Notes: a model not told the origin generated them from the letters alone. Shown: positions 17,795 to 27,094, counted from the first letter of the stretch. The stretch: 64,000 bases of DNA from Sterolibacterium sp964437515 (GCA_964437515.1 CAYTHB010000004.1:1-64000), one strand, 5' to 3'. Numbers and translations: made by a program.

Positions 17795-18712
17795 TCAACC
17801 TACCCAACTGGCCACCCAGAACAACGCAAACAACAACACGCACAGCACCAAGCTGCGCCAAACCAGACCTACTGCACTTTGCATGAAATCGGCATCAGCT
17901 TCCTCACCGCTGCCTAGTTCAGGGCGCTCGCTGAAGCGGACTTCGCCCACCTCATGCACCGATTGACCCAATCGCACACCGATCGCGCCTGCACCACTAG
18001 CCAATAGTATACCCGAGCCGGCATCCGGCCAGCTTGCGGCCTGCGTGCGCCAGCAATACACCGCATCCTCAAAATTACCCGTCATGGCAAACGCAGCAGC
18101 GGTACAACGCAAAGGCAACCAGTCGATCGCAGCAAAAGCCTTATGTGCCGTCTGCCCAAATGCGCCCATTTCAGGGGTTCCCCACTGATTGCGAAAAAAC
18201 AGTGCAAGACGATACAGCATCGCACCGACCGGCCCGAAAACAATGAAACAAAAAAGTGGCGCAAAGACATGATGGTGCGATGCCAGCAAGGCTTCCTCGA
18301 TGGCGACCCGCGCCACTTCTTGAGAACTCATGCGCTCGGCGCTGCGGCCGCGCCACTCACCCAGCAAGGCACGTGCACGATCCAGCTCGCCCATGCGTAA
18401 CGCCAGATGGGTATCCGTATAAAAATGGCTGAACTGGCGAAAGCCCATCGTCAGATACAGCATCGCCACATTAAAAGGGAGCAACAACAAGGGCTGCCAA
18501 TAGATCAGCGCAAACTGCACGATCAATATCGTCAGAAGGGGCGGCAATAAGGCCAGCACCCAGGCAATGCTGCCATGCATCTGCTGACCGTCATTGAAGT
18601 GATCTTCAAGATAACGGGCGTAGCGTTTCAGCGGCTCCAGCACAAAACTTTGCTGCGCCAAAGGCCTGAGCTGTTCGAGTGCCAGAGCAAGGATAATGGA
18701 AAGAAGAGACAT
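17795..18712 (-). CDS. CobD/CbiB-family (AmpE-like) inner-membrane protein
   Basis: A 305-residue membrane protein beginning MSLLSIILALALEQLRPL, with hydrophobic segments near 48-85, 150-175 and at the C terminus. It belongs to the CobD/CbiB-like group that annotation pipelines assign in Betaproteobacteria, and is related to AmpE. No other adenosylcobalamin biosynthesis gene is nearby, so I do not assign the cobinamide synthase reaction. Same strand as the thiolase and 21 bp upstream of it. Confidence 0.7.
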   Translation of the reverse strand: MSLLSIILALALEQLRPLAQQSFVLEPLKRYARYLEDHFNDGQQMHGSIAWVLALLPPLLTILIVQFALIYWQPLLLLPFNVAMLYLTMGFRQFSHFYTDTHLALRMGELDRARALLGEWRGRSAERMSSQEVARVAIEEALLASHHHVFAPLFCFIVFGPVGAMLYRLALFFRNQWGTPEMGAFGQTAHKAFAAIDWLPLRCTAAAFAMTGNFEDAVYCWRTQAASWPDAGSGILLASGAGAIGVRLGQSVHEVGEVRFSERPELGSGEEADADFMQSAVGLVWRSLVLCVLLFALFWVASWVG

Positions 18713-18867
18713 ACCGGATGCAAAAACGGAGCTAACAATCGGAACAATCGAAACAGCTAATCAAGATACCACATGAACGCCCACCGGGCACTGGTTTGGT
18801 GCATCAATTTCACCTGACCGGTCAATCTATGCCAAGAAATATCCACACCACACATCGCTTCTATCAC
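18713..18867. other. Intergenic region, no recognised element
   Basis: 155 bp between the CobD-like start and the diguanylate cyclase stop, both on the minus strand. It should carry the promoter of the CobD-like gene, but I found no convincing -35/-10 pair or terminator. Confidence 0.4.
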
Positions 18868-20745
18868 CTACATTGTTTTAGCAACAACGCAATTCCGCCC
18901 TTGTGCCTTCGCTTCATACAGCAAAGCATCCGCAGCACAATAAACATCTTCAGGGCAAGCGGTCGCCTGACTGCCTCCCACCAGAATAACCAATCCGAAA
19001 CTGGCCGTGACGACACCCCGCTCGCTAAGTTCGTGTGGAATCGCCAAGCCTTCGATGGTCGCACGCACACCTTCAACAAAGGCTTTGGCCACTTCCGGAT
19101 CCTGATTGCCAATCAGCAAAATGCCGAATTCTTCGCCCCCCAGCCGGAAAAACTCGTCTCCCGCACGTCGAAGCTGGCCGCGCACAGCCTCGCTCACACT
19201 TTGCAACACCACATCACCGGCCAGATGGCCGTAGTGATCGTTGTATTGCTTGAATTTGTCCACATCCAGAATGCAAAACGCCATGGGTGCGCTGGGGCGC
19301 GAACGTCGCGACAGCTCAGCCTTGAATACCGAATTGAAATGCCGACGGTTATACGCACCGGTCAGTTCATCTTTAACGGCCATTTCCGCCAGACGCTGAT
19401 TGGCAGCCTCAAGATCAGATGTCCGTTGCGCCACCATTTCCTCAAGATTCTCGTTCAATCCGCGAAGATTGCGTGCAAGATTCCGGTTTTCAACGAAGGT
19501 ATTGGCAAAAATATTTGAAGTGACATACAGCATGGCACTAATGGCAAAGATGCCTCCCACAAAGGTCAGACTAATTGTCGTCAGAACCCCCAGCGACAGC
19601 AGAACATCGTTCAATGCCGTCAGCAAGAACAGGGTCATCCATACCACCAGCGTCATTGCCCCTGGTTTGCCGGCTCGGGCACCACGCCAGAAGTTGTAAC
19701 AGGCGAATACGCCCGCAACAGGCAGAAAAAGAAAATAGATACCTCGAATTTTCTGGAAAAGATCGAGGTTGGGATGAATCGCCATCGCTGCAATCGTCAA
19801 TGCCAACACAACGTAGGGCACACCAAGCCACCAGTTCAAACGGGGCATCGGGCGATGGAAAAACTGCGAAAACAGGAAAAACAGATACGCGACGAAAATA
19901 CCCAGATAATGCAGATAGAGCATGGTCTCTGGTTCGAAAATACCCATGAACATATCGCTCAATGCCGCCAGAAATGGCACAAACACGATGCTGCACAGGG
20001 CACTGACAAGGTACAGCGGGTAGCGTGTCTTGGCGTAGACCAGCAGGAAGAACAAACCAAATGCCAGAAAAACATAGGCCGTGATCTGGCGCGCCTCGCC
20101 CCCTAATATCTGATAACCGACCAAGGCAAGGTCGTGCGAGTCGTAACGACGCAGTTCGAAGGGCAGTTGATAAATCCCGGTCATCAGGGGCGTATCGACA
20201 CGAATAGCGACCACCTGATGCGGCTGGGTGATGGTAAAGCGCACCGGAATCGCCTGTGCGGCGTAATAGCGTTCGACGTTGATATTGTGCGGTCGTCGAT
20301 ACACCTCACGACCATCGACATAAACCGTAACGCGCCCCATGTAGGTGTTCAAAAGCAAAACGACTTCCTGACCGACCAACGACGGGGCAAACTCAAACGT
20401 GGCGCGATACCAGCCCACCTTGAAATTCACACCATCGTCATAAGCATGTTTCCACGAGCCCGGGGTTTTGACCAGCCGCCACAGGGTGGTGTCGAGATCG
20501 ACATTCTTGTTCTGTTCCTGATCGTCACGGCTAAATAACCACAGCCCTGTGAGCGGGTGCGGCTGATCCAGACTGTTAATGTATATCTGACAAGAGTCGC
20601 AGAGCTTGCCATGGCTCATCTGCGCGGCTGACTGTGCATAGGCATGCCATACAAATGACAAGCAAAGCAGACTCAGAAGCCAGCGCATTGCCAGCGGAAT
20701 CAATCTCCCGGCTCGATAGCGCGACGCAGACAGGGCGTTATTCAT
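18868..20745 (-). CDS. Membrane diguanylate cyclase with 7TMR-DISM sensor
   Basis: A 625-residue protein: signal-anchor (MRWLLSLLCLSFVWHAYA), a periplasmic jelly-roll sensory domain (about 50-215; GLWLFSRDD, GWYRATFEF), seven membrane helices (about 225-425), a short coiled coil (NLRGLNENLEEMVAQRTSDL) and a GGDEF domain. The active site is intact (GGEEF), with an RxxD inhibitory site five residues before it (RAGD), so it should make cyclic di-GMP and be product-inhibited. The ATG at 20745 overlaps the Nudix stop (ATGAATAA); an upstream ATG at 20757 is also possible. The periplasmic ligand is unknown. Confidence 0.92.
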   Translation of the reverse strand: MNNALSASRYRAGRLIPLAMRWLLSLLCLSFVWHAYAQSAAQMSHGKLCDSCQIYINSLDQPHPLTGLWLFSRDDQEQNKNVDLDTTLWRLVKTPGSWKHAYDDGVNFKVGWYRATFEFAPSLVGQEVVLLLNTYMGRVTVYVDGREVYRRPHNINVERYYAAQAIPVRFTITQPHQVVAIRVDTPLMTGIYQLPFELRRYDSHDLALVGYQILGGEARQITAYVFLAFGLFFLLVYAKTRYPLYLVSALCSIVFVPFLAALSDMFMGIFEPETMLYLHYLGIFVAYLFFLFSQFFHRPMPRLNWWLGVPYVVLALTIAAMAIHPNLDLFQKIRGIYFLFLPVAGVFACYNFWRGARAGKPGAMTLVVWMTLFLLTALNDVLLSLGVLTTISLTFVGGIFAISAMLYVTSNIFANTFVENRNLARNLRGLNENLEEMVAQRTSDLEAANQRLAEMAVKDELTGAYNRRHFNSVFKAELSRRSRPSAPMAFCILDVDKFKQYNDHYGHLAGDVVLQSVSEAVRGQLRRAGDEFFRLGGEEFGILLIGNQDPEVAKAFVEGVRATIEGLAIPHELSERGVVTASFGLVILVGGSQATACPEDVYCAADALLYEAKAQGRNCVVAKTM

Positions 20746-21370
20746 CCCGTGCAGCATACAGGAAGCGTTGCAAACTCACCAACATGCCTGCCGTCGCCCC
20801 CCAGATGAAATAGCCCTCCCAAGGCATCGCGTAATACGCGCGCAGCGCGCCCTGGAACTCGACCTGGTGTCGCTGGTGATTGCGCGTGTCCATCAAAAAT
20901 TCAAAGGGGACTTCGAACACGTCGGCCACCTCAAAATCATCGAGCTTGAGGTTGAGCGGCGGCCTGACCAGACCAACCACCGGGGTAATGGTGAAGCCGG
21001 TTGCCGTGCTGTATTGGGGCAGCTCACCGAGCAATTCGACCTGCGCGGGTTCAAGGCCGACCTCTTCTTGCGCCTCACGCAGCGCCGCAGCCTGCGGCGT
21101 TCGATCAGACTCCTCACAGCGCCCACCCGGAAAGCTGATCTGACCGGCATGATCACGCAAGTGGGCGGTGCGCTGAGTCAATAACACAGTCAATCCGGTT
21201 TCACGCAAAACCAAGGGAATCAAGACTGCTGCCGGAGTCAGTGGCTGCTCCACGGATATTTCCGGTTCAAATCCCGTCACCCCCTCCAGCGGCTGCCTGA
21301 TTCGCTCTGAAAAACGCTCACGCAGCCAGTCTGCGGTCATCAAACAAGAAGAAGTAAATTCCGCTGTCAT
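20738..21370 (-). CDS. CoA pyrophosphatase-type Nudix hydrolase
   Basis: A 210-residue Nudix protein. The Nudix box reads GGRCEESDRTPQAAALREAQ followed by EEVGL, and the LTQRTAHLRDHAGQISFPGG segment just before it is the signature of the CoA-hydrolysing NudL group, which splits CoA to phosphopantetheine and 3',5'-ADP. The start could be 21370 or the ATG at 21340; neither has a strong binding site. It is coupled to the downstream diguanylate cyclase by an 8-nt overlap and is divergent from the amidotransferase. Confidence 0.9.
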   Translation of the reverse strand: MTAEFTSSCLMTADWLRERFSERIRQPLEGVTGFEPEISVEQPLTPAAVLIPLVLRETGLTVLLTQRTAHLRDHAGQISFPGGRCEESDRTPQAAALREAQEEVGLEPAQVELLGELPQYSTATGFTITPVVGLVRPPLNLKLDDFEVADVFEVPFEFLMDTRNHQRHQVEFQGALRAYYAMPWEGYFIWGATAGMLVSLQRFLYAARDE

Positions 21371-21429
21371 CGAGAATGAAATGCAATGCTAAAATCCGCA
21401 ATCGGCTTGAATAAACAGGGTACGAACCC

Positions 21430-22134
21430 ATGAAACCCGTCGCAATCTTTCGTCATAGCTCGGGTGAGGGACCCGGCTATTTTGCCACATTCCTCGAACG
21501 CCACACGATCCCCATGCAACTGATCGGCATTGATGCTGGGGAGCTTGTTCCAGCAACCCCGGATGCCTACAGTGGCTTGGTCTTCATGGGCGGGCCGATG
21601 AGCGTTAACGATCCACTCCCCTGGATCGAACAAGAGCTTTCATTGATTCGTGCCGCCATTGCCCGCGGTATTCCAGTACTCGGTCACTGCCTCGGCGGCC
21701 AGTTGATGGCCAAGACACTCGGCGCGGAGATCACGCGCAATCCACAAAAGGAAATCGGCTGGGGCAAGGTTGAGGTGCTCGATAACCCGGTCGCGGGCGA
21801 ATGGTTCGGCCATCTGAAAAACTTCACCTCATTTCACTGGCATGGTGAAACTTTCGGCATCCCTGTCGGGGCGACCCGTATCTTGGCTAGTGCGGCCTGC
21901 GCCCACCAGGCATTCGCGCTTGGACCGCATCTGGGTATGCAGTGTCATGTCGAGATGACCCGAGACATGATCGAGGAATGGTGCCACATCGGCGCGGATG
22001 AAATCGCCGCCCACCCTTGCGCCACAGTGCAACAACCAGCAGACATGCTAAGACAAGCCGCAAACGATCTTGCACCACTTCATGCCACAGCGGATCGGCT
22101 ATACCGTCGCTGGATCATCAACCTGAAGAGTTGA
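21430..22134 (+). CDS. Class I glutamine amidotransferase-like protein
   Basis: A 234-residue single-domain amidotransferase. The triad is visible: nucleophile Cys87 in GHCLGGQ, and His173 and Glu175 in MQCHVEM. The oxyanion strand is VFMGGPMSVND. It resembles GMP-synthase-like amidotransferases, with no synthetase partner in the neighbourhood, so the acceptor is unknown. A TAAAAT at about 21391-21396 may be its -10. It ends 16 bp before a palindromic terminator shared with yajQ. Confidence 0.9.
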   Translation: MKPVAIFRHSSGEGPGYFATFLERHTIPMQLIGIDAGELVPATPDAYSGLVFMGGPMSVNDPLPWIEQELSLIRAAIARGIPVLGHCLGGQLMAKTLGAEITRNPQKEIGWGKVEVLDNPVAGEWFGHLKNFTSFHWHGETFGIPVGATRILASAACAHQAFALGPHLGMQCHVEMTRDMIEEWCHIGADEIAAHPCATVQQPADMLRQAANDLAPLHATADRLYRRWIINLKS

Positions 22135-22150
22135 GCGACAACGAGCAAGC

Positions 22151-22190
22151 CCCAATAAAAACGGCATCCATGGATGCCGTTTTTATTGGG
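22151..22190. terminator. 40-bp perfect palindrome, bidirectional terminator
   Basis: Two 20-nt arms (first half CCCAATAAAAACGGCATCCA) are exact reverse complements with no spacer. The outer arms carry A5/T5 runs, so a hairpin followed by U-residues forms in either direction. It sits between convergent genes and should end both the amidotransferase and the argD...yajQ transcripts. Confidence 0.92.
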
Positions 22191-22210
22191 CGAACATGAA
22201 ATTCACGTCA

Positions 22211-22705
22211 TCAGTCGCGGAAATTGCCGTACTTGATGGGGAAATCCGGCACACTCTTTTTGACCAGCGCGATGGTTTCCTGCAACACGTCACGCTTGGC
22301 ACCAGACACACGCACGGTATCGCCCTGGATGCTAGCCTGCACCTTGAGTTTGGAGTCCTTGACGATCTTGACGATCTTTTTGGCGAGTTCGGATTCAATG
22401 CCGATCTTGATCTTCAGCTCCTGCTTCACTTTGTCGCCGGAAACCTTCTGTACCGCCTGCTGATCGAGTCGCTTGACGCAATCCGGTTCCTTCTTTTCCA
22501 GTTCGGGGAAGAGCAGGTCTTTGACCTGATTGAGCTGAAAGTCCGAGTCGGCATACAGCATCAGCGACTTATCTTTCTCGTTCAGTTCCACCTTGGCACT
22601 GGTGCCTTTGAAATCATGCCGACCGATGATCTTTTTGCCAGCGGCATCCACGGCATTTTTCAATGCCACCATTTCCACTTCGGAAGAAAAATCAAATGAC
22701 GGCAT
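22211..22705 (-). CDS. yajQ: YajQ-family nucleotide (cyclic di-GMP)-binding protein
   Basis: The 164-residue product is a textbook YajQ: MPSFDFSSEVEMVALKNAVD at the start, HDFKGTSAKVEL, and IQGDTVRVSGAKRDVLQ near the end. YajQ proteins have two ferredoxin-like folds; a Xanthomonas member binds cyclic di-GMP and acts with a transcription factor. It starts 12 bp after ppnP and is the last gene before the palindromic terminator. A diguanylate cyclase gene lies 1.5 kb away but in a different transcript. Confidence 0.96.
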   Translation of the reverse strand: MPSFDFSSEVEMVALKNAVDAAGKKIIGRHDFKGTSAKVELNEKDKSLMLYADSDFQLNQVKDLLFPELEKKEPDCVKRLDQQAVQKVSGDKVKQELKIKIGIESELAKKIVKIVKDSKLKVQASIQGDTVRVSGAKRDVLQETIALVKKSVPDFPIKYGNFRD

Positions 22706-22717
22706 GACGACCTCCGC

Positions 22718-23032
22718 TCAACCAAAATGACAAACGTAGTGATACGGCTCAGTCACTTCAATCTCAAAACTCGAATTACCCGCCACACTAAACGACTGCC
22801 CCGCGCCATATGGCTTCCAGTCAGCTTCGCCCTTCATGCGCACACGGCAGTTGCCTGCCACGCCTTCCATGATTTCCGGCACGCCGGTATTGAAGGTCAG
22901 TGCCGCACCCGGCAGGATCACACCCACACTTTTCTTCGTGCCATCGGCAAACTGCACGCTATGGCTGACGCACTTGCCATCAAAATACACATTGGCCTGC
23001 TTGATGACACTGACGTTTTCAAACTGAGACAT
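22718..23032 (-). CDS. ppnP: Pyrimidine/purine nucleoside phosphorylase, PpnP (YaiE) family
   Basis: A 104-residue cupin beginning MSQFENVSVIKQANVYFDGK with HSVQFADGTKKSVGVILPG and the terminal YHYVCHFG. PpnP phosphorolyses several nucleosides to free base and ribose 1-phosphate. The start at 23032 is conserved; the frame is open 15 nt further. It begins 2 bp after the DUF2788 stop, so the genes are co-transcribed. Confidence 0.93.
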   Translation of the reverse strand: MSQFENVSVIKQANVYFDGKCVSHSVQFADGTKKSVGVILPGAALTFNTGVPEIMEGVAGNCRVRMKGEADWKPYGAGQSFSVAGNSSFEIEVTEPYHYVCHFG

Positions 23033-23034
23033 AT

Positions 23035-23250
23035 TCAGATTCCCCAAAGTTTTTCGATGATGAGTTTGACGATGAAACCGATCATGCCAAACGCCAGCAC
23101 GAAGAACAGCACGAACGTGCCGCGCTTGCCTGCCTTCGACTTGTACGCCAGCTCACCGATGATGAACAGCATGAACAGCATGAAAGCACCGACACCCCAG
23201 GTGCTGAAAAAGTCGGCGAACTGTTCTTCGCTGATGCCCATGCCTGACAT
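23035..23250 (-). CDS. DUF2788-family small membrane protein
   Basis: A 71-residue protein with two hydrophobic helices (GVGAFMLFMLFIIGELAY and FVLFFVLAFGMIGFIVKLII) joined by a basic loop KSKAGKRGT. This is the DUF2788 pattern seen in Beta- and Gammaproteobacteria; function unknown. It lies 14 bp after argG and 2 bp before ppnP, within the arginine transcript. Confidence 0.85.
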   Translation of the reverse strand: MSGMGISEEQFADFFSTWGVGAFMLFMLFIIGELAYKSKAGKRGTFVLFFVLAFGMIGFIVKLIIEKLWGI

Positions 23251-23264
23251 GTATTCAGCTTCCC

Positions 23265-24497
23265 TTATTTCCCACGCCGCGCATTGAGGTTAGCGGCAAT
23301 CCGCATCCGCAGCGCGTTGAGCTTGATGAAACCCGCCGCATCCTTCTGATCGTAAGCACCGGCATCATCTTCAAAGGTGGCGATGGTCGGATCGAACAGC
23401 GAGTCGGTTTTCGAATCACGTCCGACGACGATGACATTGCCCTTGTAAAGTTTGAGTCGCACGCTGCCATTCACCGTCTGTTGCGTGTGGTCGATCAGCA
23501 CCTGCAAGGCACGCCGTTCCGGTGCCCACCAGTAGCCGTTGTACACGAGGCTGGCATAACGCGGCATCAGGTCATCCTTGAGATGCGCGACTTCACGATC
23601 CAGCGTGATCGACTCGATGGCACGATGCGCGCGCAGCAAAATCGTGCCGCCGGGCGTTTCATAGCAACCGCGCGACTTCATGCCGACGTAACGGTTTTCC
23701 ACCAGATCGAGACGACCAATGCCATGCTTGCCGCCAATCTGGTTGAGTGTCGCCAGCAGTTCATGCGCCTTCATGCGCTGACCGTTGATGGCGACCAGAT
23801 CGCCCTGCTCAAAATCGAGATCCAGATATTCCGCCGCATCGGGGGCATTTTCCGGTGACACCGTCCAGCGCCACATCGACTCTTCAGCTTCCGCAGCCGG
23901 ATTTTCGAGGTGACGACCTTCGTAGCTGATATGCAGCAGATTGGCATCCATCGAATACGGCGAACCGCCCTGCTTGTGCTTCATGTCGACCGGAATGCCA
24001 TGCTCTTCGGCATAGGCCATCAGCTTTTCACGCGACAACAGATCCCATTCGCGCCACGGCGCGATCACCTTGATGCCCGGCTTCAGCGCATACGCACCCA
24101 GCTCGAAACGCACCTGATCGTTGCCCTTGCCGGTCGCACCATGCGAAATCGCATCGGCAGAGGTTTTGTTCACAATTTCAATCAGCCGCTTGGCAATCAG
24201 CGGGCGCGCAATCGACGTGCCGAGCAGGTATTCGCCTTCATAAATGGTGTTGCAGCGGAACATCGGGAAAACGAAATCGCGCACGAATTCTTCGCGCAGA
24301 TCATCGATGAAAATGTTTTCCGGTTTGATGCCGAACTTCAAGGCTTTGGCGCGCGCGGGCTCCAGCTCCTCACCCTGACCGAGATCGGCGGTAAAGGTCA
24401 CCACCTCGCACTGGTAAGTGTCCTGCAGCCATTTGAGAATCACCGAGGTATCCAAGCCCCCCGAGTAAGCCAGCACTACTTTCTTGATATCGCTCAT
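23265..24497 (-). CDS. argG: Argininosuccinate synthase
   Basis: A 410-residue enzyme that joins citrulline and aspartate with ATP in arginine synthesis. The PP-loop VVLAYSGGLDTSVILKWLQ opens the protein, followed by the conserved SHGATGKGNDQVRFEL and PYSMDANLLHISYEGRHLE segments. GAGGA lies 7 nt before the ATG. It is 10 bp downstream of argF. Confidence 0.97.
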   Translation of the reverse strand: MSDIKKVVLAYSGGLDTSVILKWLQDTYQCEVVTFTADLGQGEELEPARAKALKFGIKPENIFIDDLREEFVRDFVFPMFRCNTIYEGEYLLGTSIARPLIAKRLIEIVNKTSADAISHGATGKGNDQVRFELGAYALKPGIKVIAPWREWDLLSREKLMAYAEEHGIPVDMKHKQGGSPYSMDANLLHISYEGRHLENPAAEAEESMWRWTVSPENAPDAAEYLDLDFEQGDLVAINGQRMKAHELLATLNQIGGKHGIGRLDLVENRYVGMKSRGCYETPGGTILLRAHRAIESITLDREVAHLKDDLMPRYASLVYNGYWWAPERRALQVLIDHTQQTVNGSVRLKLYKGNVIVVGRDSKTDSLFDPTIATFEDDAGAYDQKDAAGFIKLNALRMRIAANLNARRGK

Positions 24498-24507
24498 GAA
24501 TCATTCC

Positions 24508-25431
24508 TCAGCTATCTATTTTGCCGAGGAGCAAAAACTCCATCAGCGCCTTTTGTACATGCAAGCGGTTTTCGGCCTCGTCCCAGACCACGCTTTGCGC
24601 GCCGTCGATGACTTCGGCGGCCACTTCCTCACCCCGATGCGCTGGCAGACAATGCATAAAAACCGCATCCGCCTTGGCTTGGCGCATCATGTCGGCATCC
24701 ACCTGCCAATCTTCGAAATCGCGCAGACGTTCTTCGTTTTCTGCCTCGAAGCCCATGCTGGTCCAGACATCGGTGGTCACCAGATCGACATCGCGCGCCG
24801 CCTCCATGGGGTCGGCAAACTCTTCGTAGTTATCCGTACCGTACAAGCCCGCACGCTCTGGCTCGACTTCGTAGCCCGGCGGGGTAGAGACATGCACATT
24901 GAAACCAAAGACTTCGGCGGCCTGCAGCCAAGTGTTGCAGACGTTATTGGAATCGCCAATCCATGCCACCGTCTTACCCGCTATCGGGCCGCGTTGTTCG
25001 ATGTAAGTGTAAATATCCGCCAGAATTTGGCAAGGATGATATTCGTTGGTCAGTCCATTGATGACCGGCACACGCGAGTTGGCAGCGAAACGTTCGATGA
25101 TGTCTTGTTCAAAGGTGCGGATCATGACGATATCGCTCATCCGCGAAATCACCTGCGCCGCGTCTTCGACCGGCTCGCCGCGCCCCAGTTGCGAATCGCG
25201 GGTGTTGAGATAAATCGCGCTACCACCCAGTTGCTGGATACCCGCTTCGAAAGACAGGCGCGTGCGCGTACTGGCCTTCTCGAAAATCATCACCAGCGTG
25301 CGATCAGACAGCGGCCAGTAGCGTTGATACGCCTTGAACTGCTGCTTGATGATGCGCGTGCGCTGGAACAGATACTCATGTTCGGCGCGGGTAAAGTCCT
25401 TGAATTGCAGAAAATGTCTGACAGGAACCAT
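24508..25431 (-). CDS. argF: Ornithine carbamoyltransferase
   Basis: A 307-residue OTCase producing citrulline. Carbamoyl-phosphate site: EKASTRTRLSFE; ornithine and catalytic sites: NEYHPCQILAD and MHCLPAHRGEE. The frame is open to 25470; the ATG at 25431 is preferred because GGTGA lies 7 nt upstream, while 25437 is crowded by it. Sits between argD and argG. Confidence 0.97.
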   Translation of the reverse strand: MVPVRHFLQFKDFTRAEHEYLFQRTRIIKQQFKAYQRYWPLSDRTLVMIFEKASTRTRLSFEAGIQQLGGSAIYLNTRDSQLGRGEPVEDAAQVISRMSDIVMIRTFEQDIIERFAANSRVPVINGLTNEYHPCQILADIYTYIEQRGPIAGKTVAWIGDSNNVCNTWLQAAEVFGFNVHVSTPPGYEVEPERAGLYGTDNYEEFADPMEAARDVDLVTTDVWTSMGFEAENEERLRDFEDWQVDADMMRQAKADAVFMHCLPAHRGEEVAAEVIDGAQSVVWDEAENRLHVQKALMEFLLLGKIDS

Positions 25432-25497
25432 ATTCATTTCACCGATCCATCGCCCGTGCCCTGGTATCAAGTACAGGCTTCGATCTTCAATCTAACT

Positions 25498-26670
25498 TCA
25501 TACGGCAACGAACTCGCGGATCAGACGAGACAAGGTTGTCACCAACTCGGTGGCCTCGGCATCGCTGAACGTCAGCGGTGGCAACAGGCGCACCACTTTA
25601 TCGGCCGTCACGTTAATCAACAGCCCCGCTTCCAGCGCGCGCTTCACCAGATCGGCGCAGGGGCGATCCAGCTCGATGCCGATCATCAAGCCCTCGCCGC
25701 GAATATCGGTCACCGCCGCAACACCTTCCAGCGCCTGAGCCAAGCCTTGGCGTATCGTCTGCCCCAAAGCCGCGGCACGCGCCAGCAAACCATCCTGCTC
25801 GATGACCTGCAAAGTCGTCAGCGCGGCTGTGCACGCCAGCGGATTACCACCAAATGTGGAGCCATGATTGCCCGCGCCGAACACCCCCACCGCCTTGCCT
25901 GCTGCCAGACACGCGCCAATCGGTACGCCCGAACCCAAGCCTTTTGCCAGCGTCATCACATCCGGCAAAATGCCCGCGCGCTGATGGGCGAACCAGCGTC
26001 CGGTACGCCCCAGACCGCATTGCACCTCATCGACCATGAACAGCCAGTCGTTCGCCGTGCACAACTGGCGCAAGCCCTGCATGTATTCATCATGCGCCAG
26101 ACGGATACCGCCCTCGCCCTGAATCGGCTCGAACAGCACCGCCACGACATTGGCGTTGTTGCGCGCCACCGCCTCGACGGCGGCGAGATCATCATAAGGG
26201 ACGCGGATAAACCCGCTCACCAACGGCTCGAAGCCGGCTTGCACCTTGCGATTTCCGGTTGCCGAGAGCGTGGCCAGCGTGCGTCCGTGGAAGGCTTTTT
26301 CCATGACGATGATCGCCGGCTGCTCGACACCCTTGTTGTGGCCGTACATACGCGCCAGCTTGATGGCAGCCTCATTGGCTTCACAACCGGAATTGCAGAA
26401 AAACACTTCAGCCATACCCGAACAAGCCGCCAACTGATCGGCGGCATGCTCCTGTTCGCGCACCTGATACAGATTCGAGGTATGAATCAGCCGCCCGACC
26501 TGAGCGGACAAAGCCTGCACCAGACGCGGATGATTGTGCCCCAGCGTATTGACGGCAATCCCCGACAGCGCATCGAGATAACGCCGCCCGGTCTCGTCAT
26601 AGAGGGAAGAACCTTCACCATGCGTAAAAGCGACCGACTGGCGAGCATAGACATTCATCAAATGCGACAT
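25498..26670 (-). CDS. argD: Acetylornithine/succinyldiaminopimelate aminotransferase
   Basis: A class III PLP aminotransferase of about 390 residues. Markers are GSSLYDETGRRYLDALSGIA, FCNSGCEANEAAIKLAR, the cofactor aspartate region FMVDEVQCGLGRTG and the PLP lysine in TLAKGLGSGVPIGA. It converts N-acetylglutamate semialdehyde to N-acetylornithine. Start at 26670, 6 nt after AGAGG. It heads argD-argF-argG-DUF2788-ppnP-yajQ. Confidence 0.95.
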   Translation of the reverse strand: MSHLMNVYARQSVAFTHGEGSSLYDETGRRYLDALSGIAVNTLGHNHPRLVQALSAQVGRLIHTSNLYQVREQEHAADQLAACSGMAEVFFCNSGCEANEAAIKLARMYGHNKGVEQPAIIVMEKAFHGRTLATLSATGNRKVQAGFEPLVSGFIRVPYDDLAAVEAVARNNANVVAVLFEPIQGEGGIRLAHDEYMQGLRQLCTANDWLFMVDEVQCGLGRTGRWFAHQRAGILPDVMTLAKGLGSGVPIGACLAAGKAVGVFGAGNHGSTFGGNPLACTAALTTLQVIEQDGLLARAAALGQTIRQGLAQALEGVAAVTDIRGEGLMIGIELDRPCADLVKRALEAGLLINVTADKVVRLLPPLTFSDAEATELVTTLSRLIREFVAV

Positions 26671-26718
26671 GACCAACCTCTGCAGTGTTCAAAACAGATA
26701 TGGCAACAGCAAACGCCA

Positions 26719-26738
26719 ACGGCGGCTCGCGCCGCCGT
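26719..26738. promoter_or_regulatory. Strong hairpin in the argD upstream region
   Basis: An 8-bp GC-rich stem ACGGCGGC/GCCGCCGT with a TCGC loop lies 49 nt before the argD start and about 95 nt after the rpsT stop. No U-run follows on the minus strand, so it is not a canonical terminator; it may be a leader structure or a barrier after rpsT. Confidence 0.35.
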
Positions 26739-26833
26739 CCGTACATTCCACATTATCAAGCGCTTCCTGTATACCGAATACCATGCAGTGCATGGAATAG
26801 GCTTTTACGAAAAGAAAACGCTCCAGCGCCGAC

Positions 26834-27094
26834 TCAGAGTGCCTTGATGGCTGCCGACAAACGGCTCTTGTGACGTGCTGCCTTGTTTTTGTGGATGATT
26901 TTCTTGTCAGCGATGCTATCGATGGTGCTCATCGAATCCTTGAATACAGCCTGAGCAGCGGTCTTGTCGCCACCGAGGATTGCCTTCTGCACCTTTTTGA
27001 TTGCCGTGCGCAGGGTCGAACGCAGACTCATGTTGTGGGCACGCTGCTTGACAGCCTGACGTGCGCGCTTGCGCGCTTGTGCGCTATTTGCCAT
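26834..27094 (-). CDS. rpsT: 30S ribosomal protein S20
   Basis: An 86-residue, lysine/arginine-rich protein starting MANSAQARKRARQAVKQRAH, with the S20 segment SLRSTLRTAIKKVQKAI and the terminal NKAARHKSRLSAAIKAL. It binds 16S rRNA early in 30S assembly. Preceded by a clear sigma-70 promoter. Confidence 0.98.
   Translation of the reverse strand: MANSAQARKRARQAVKQRAHNMSLRSTLRTAIKKVQKAILGGDKTAAQAVFKDSMSTIDSIADKKIIHKNKAARHKSRLSAAIKAL

Noticed and set aside
17795..18712. Adenosylcobinamide-phosphate synthase (true CobD)
   Set aside because: Family resemblance only; no cobalamin biosynthesis genes nearby, and AmpE-like proteins share the fold.
26719..26738. Rho-independent terminator after rpsT
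   Set aside because: Good stem but no U-run on either side in the minus orientation and too far from the rpsT stop.
24484..26847. 787-codon plus-strand frame opposite argF and argD
   Set aside because: Antisense to two well-identified arginine genes; composition is histidine/arginine-rich, as expected of reverse-strand translation.
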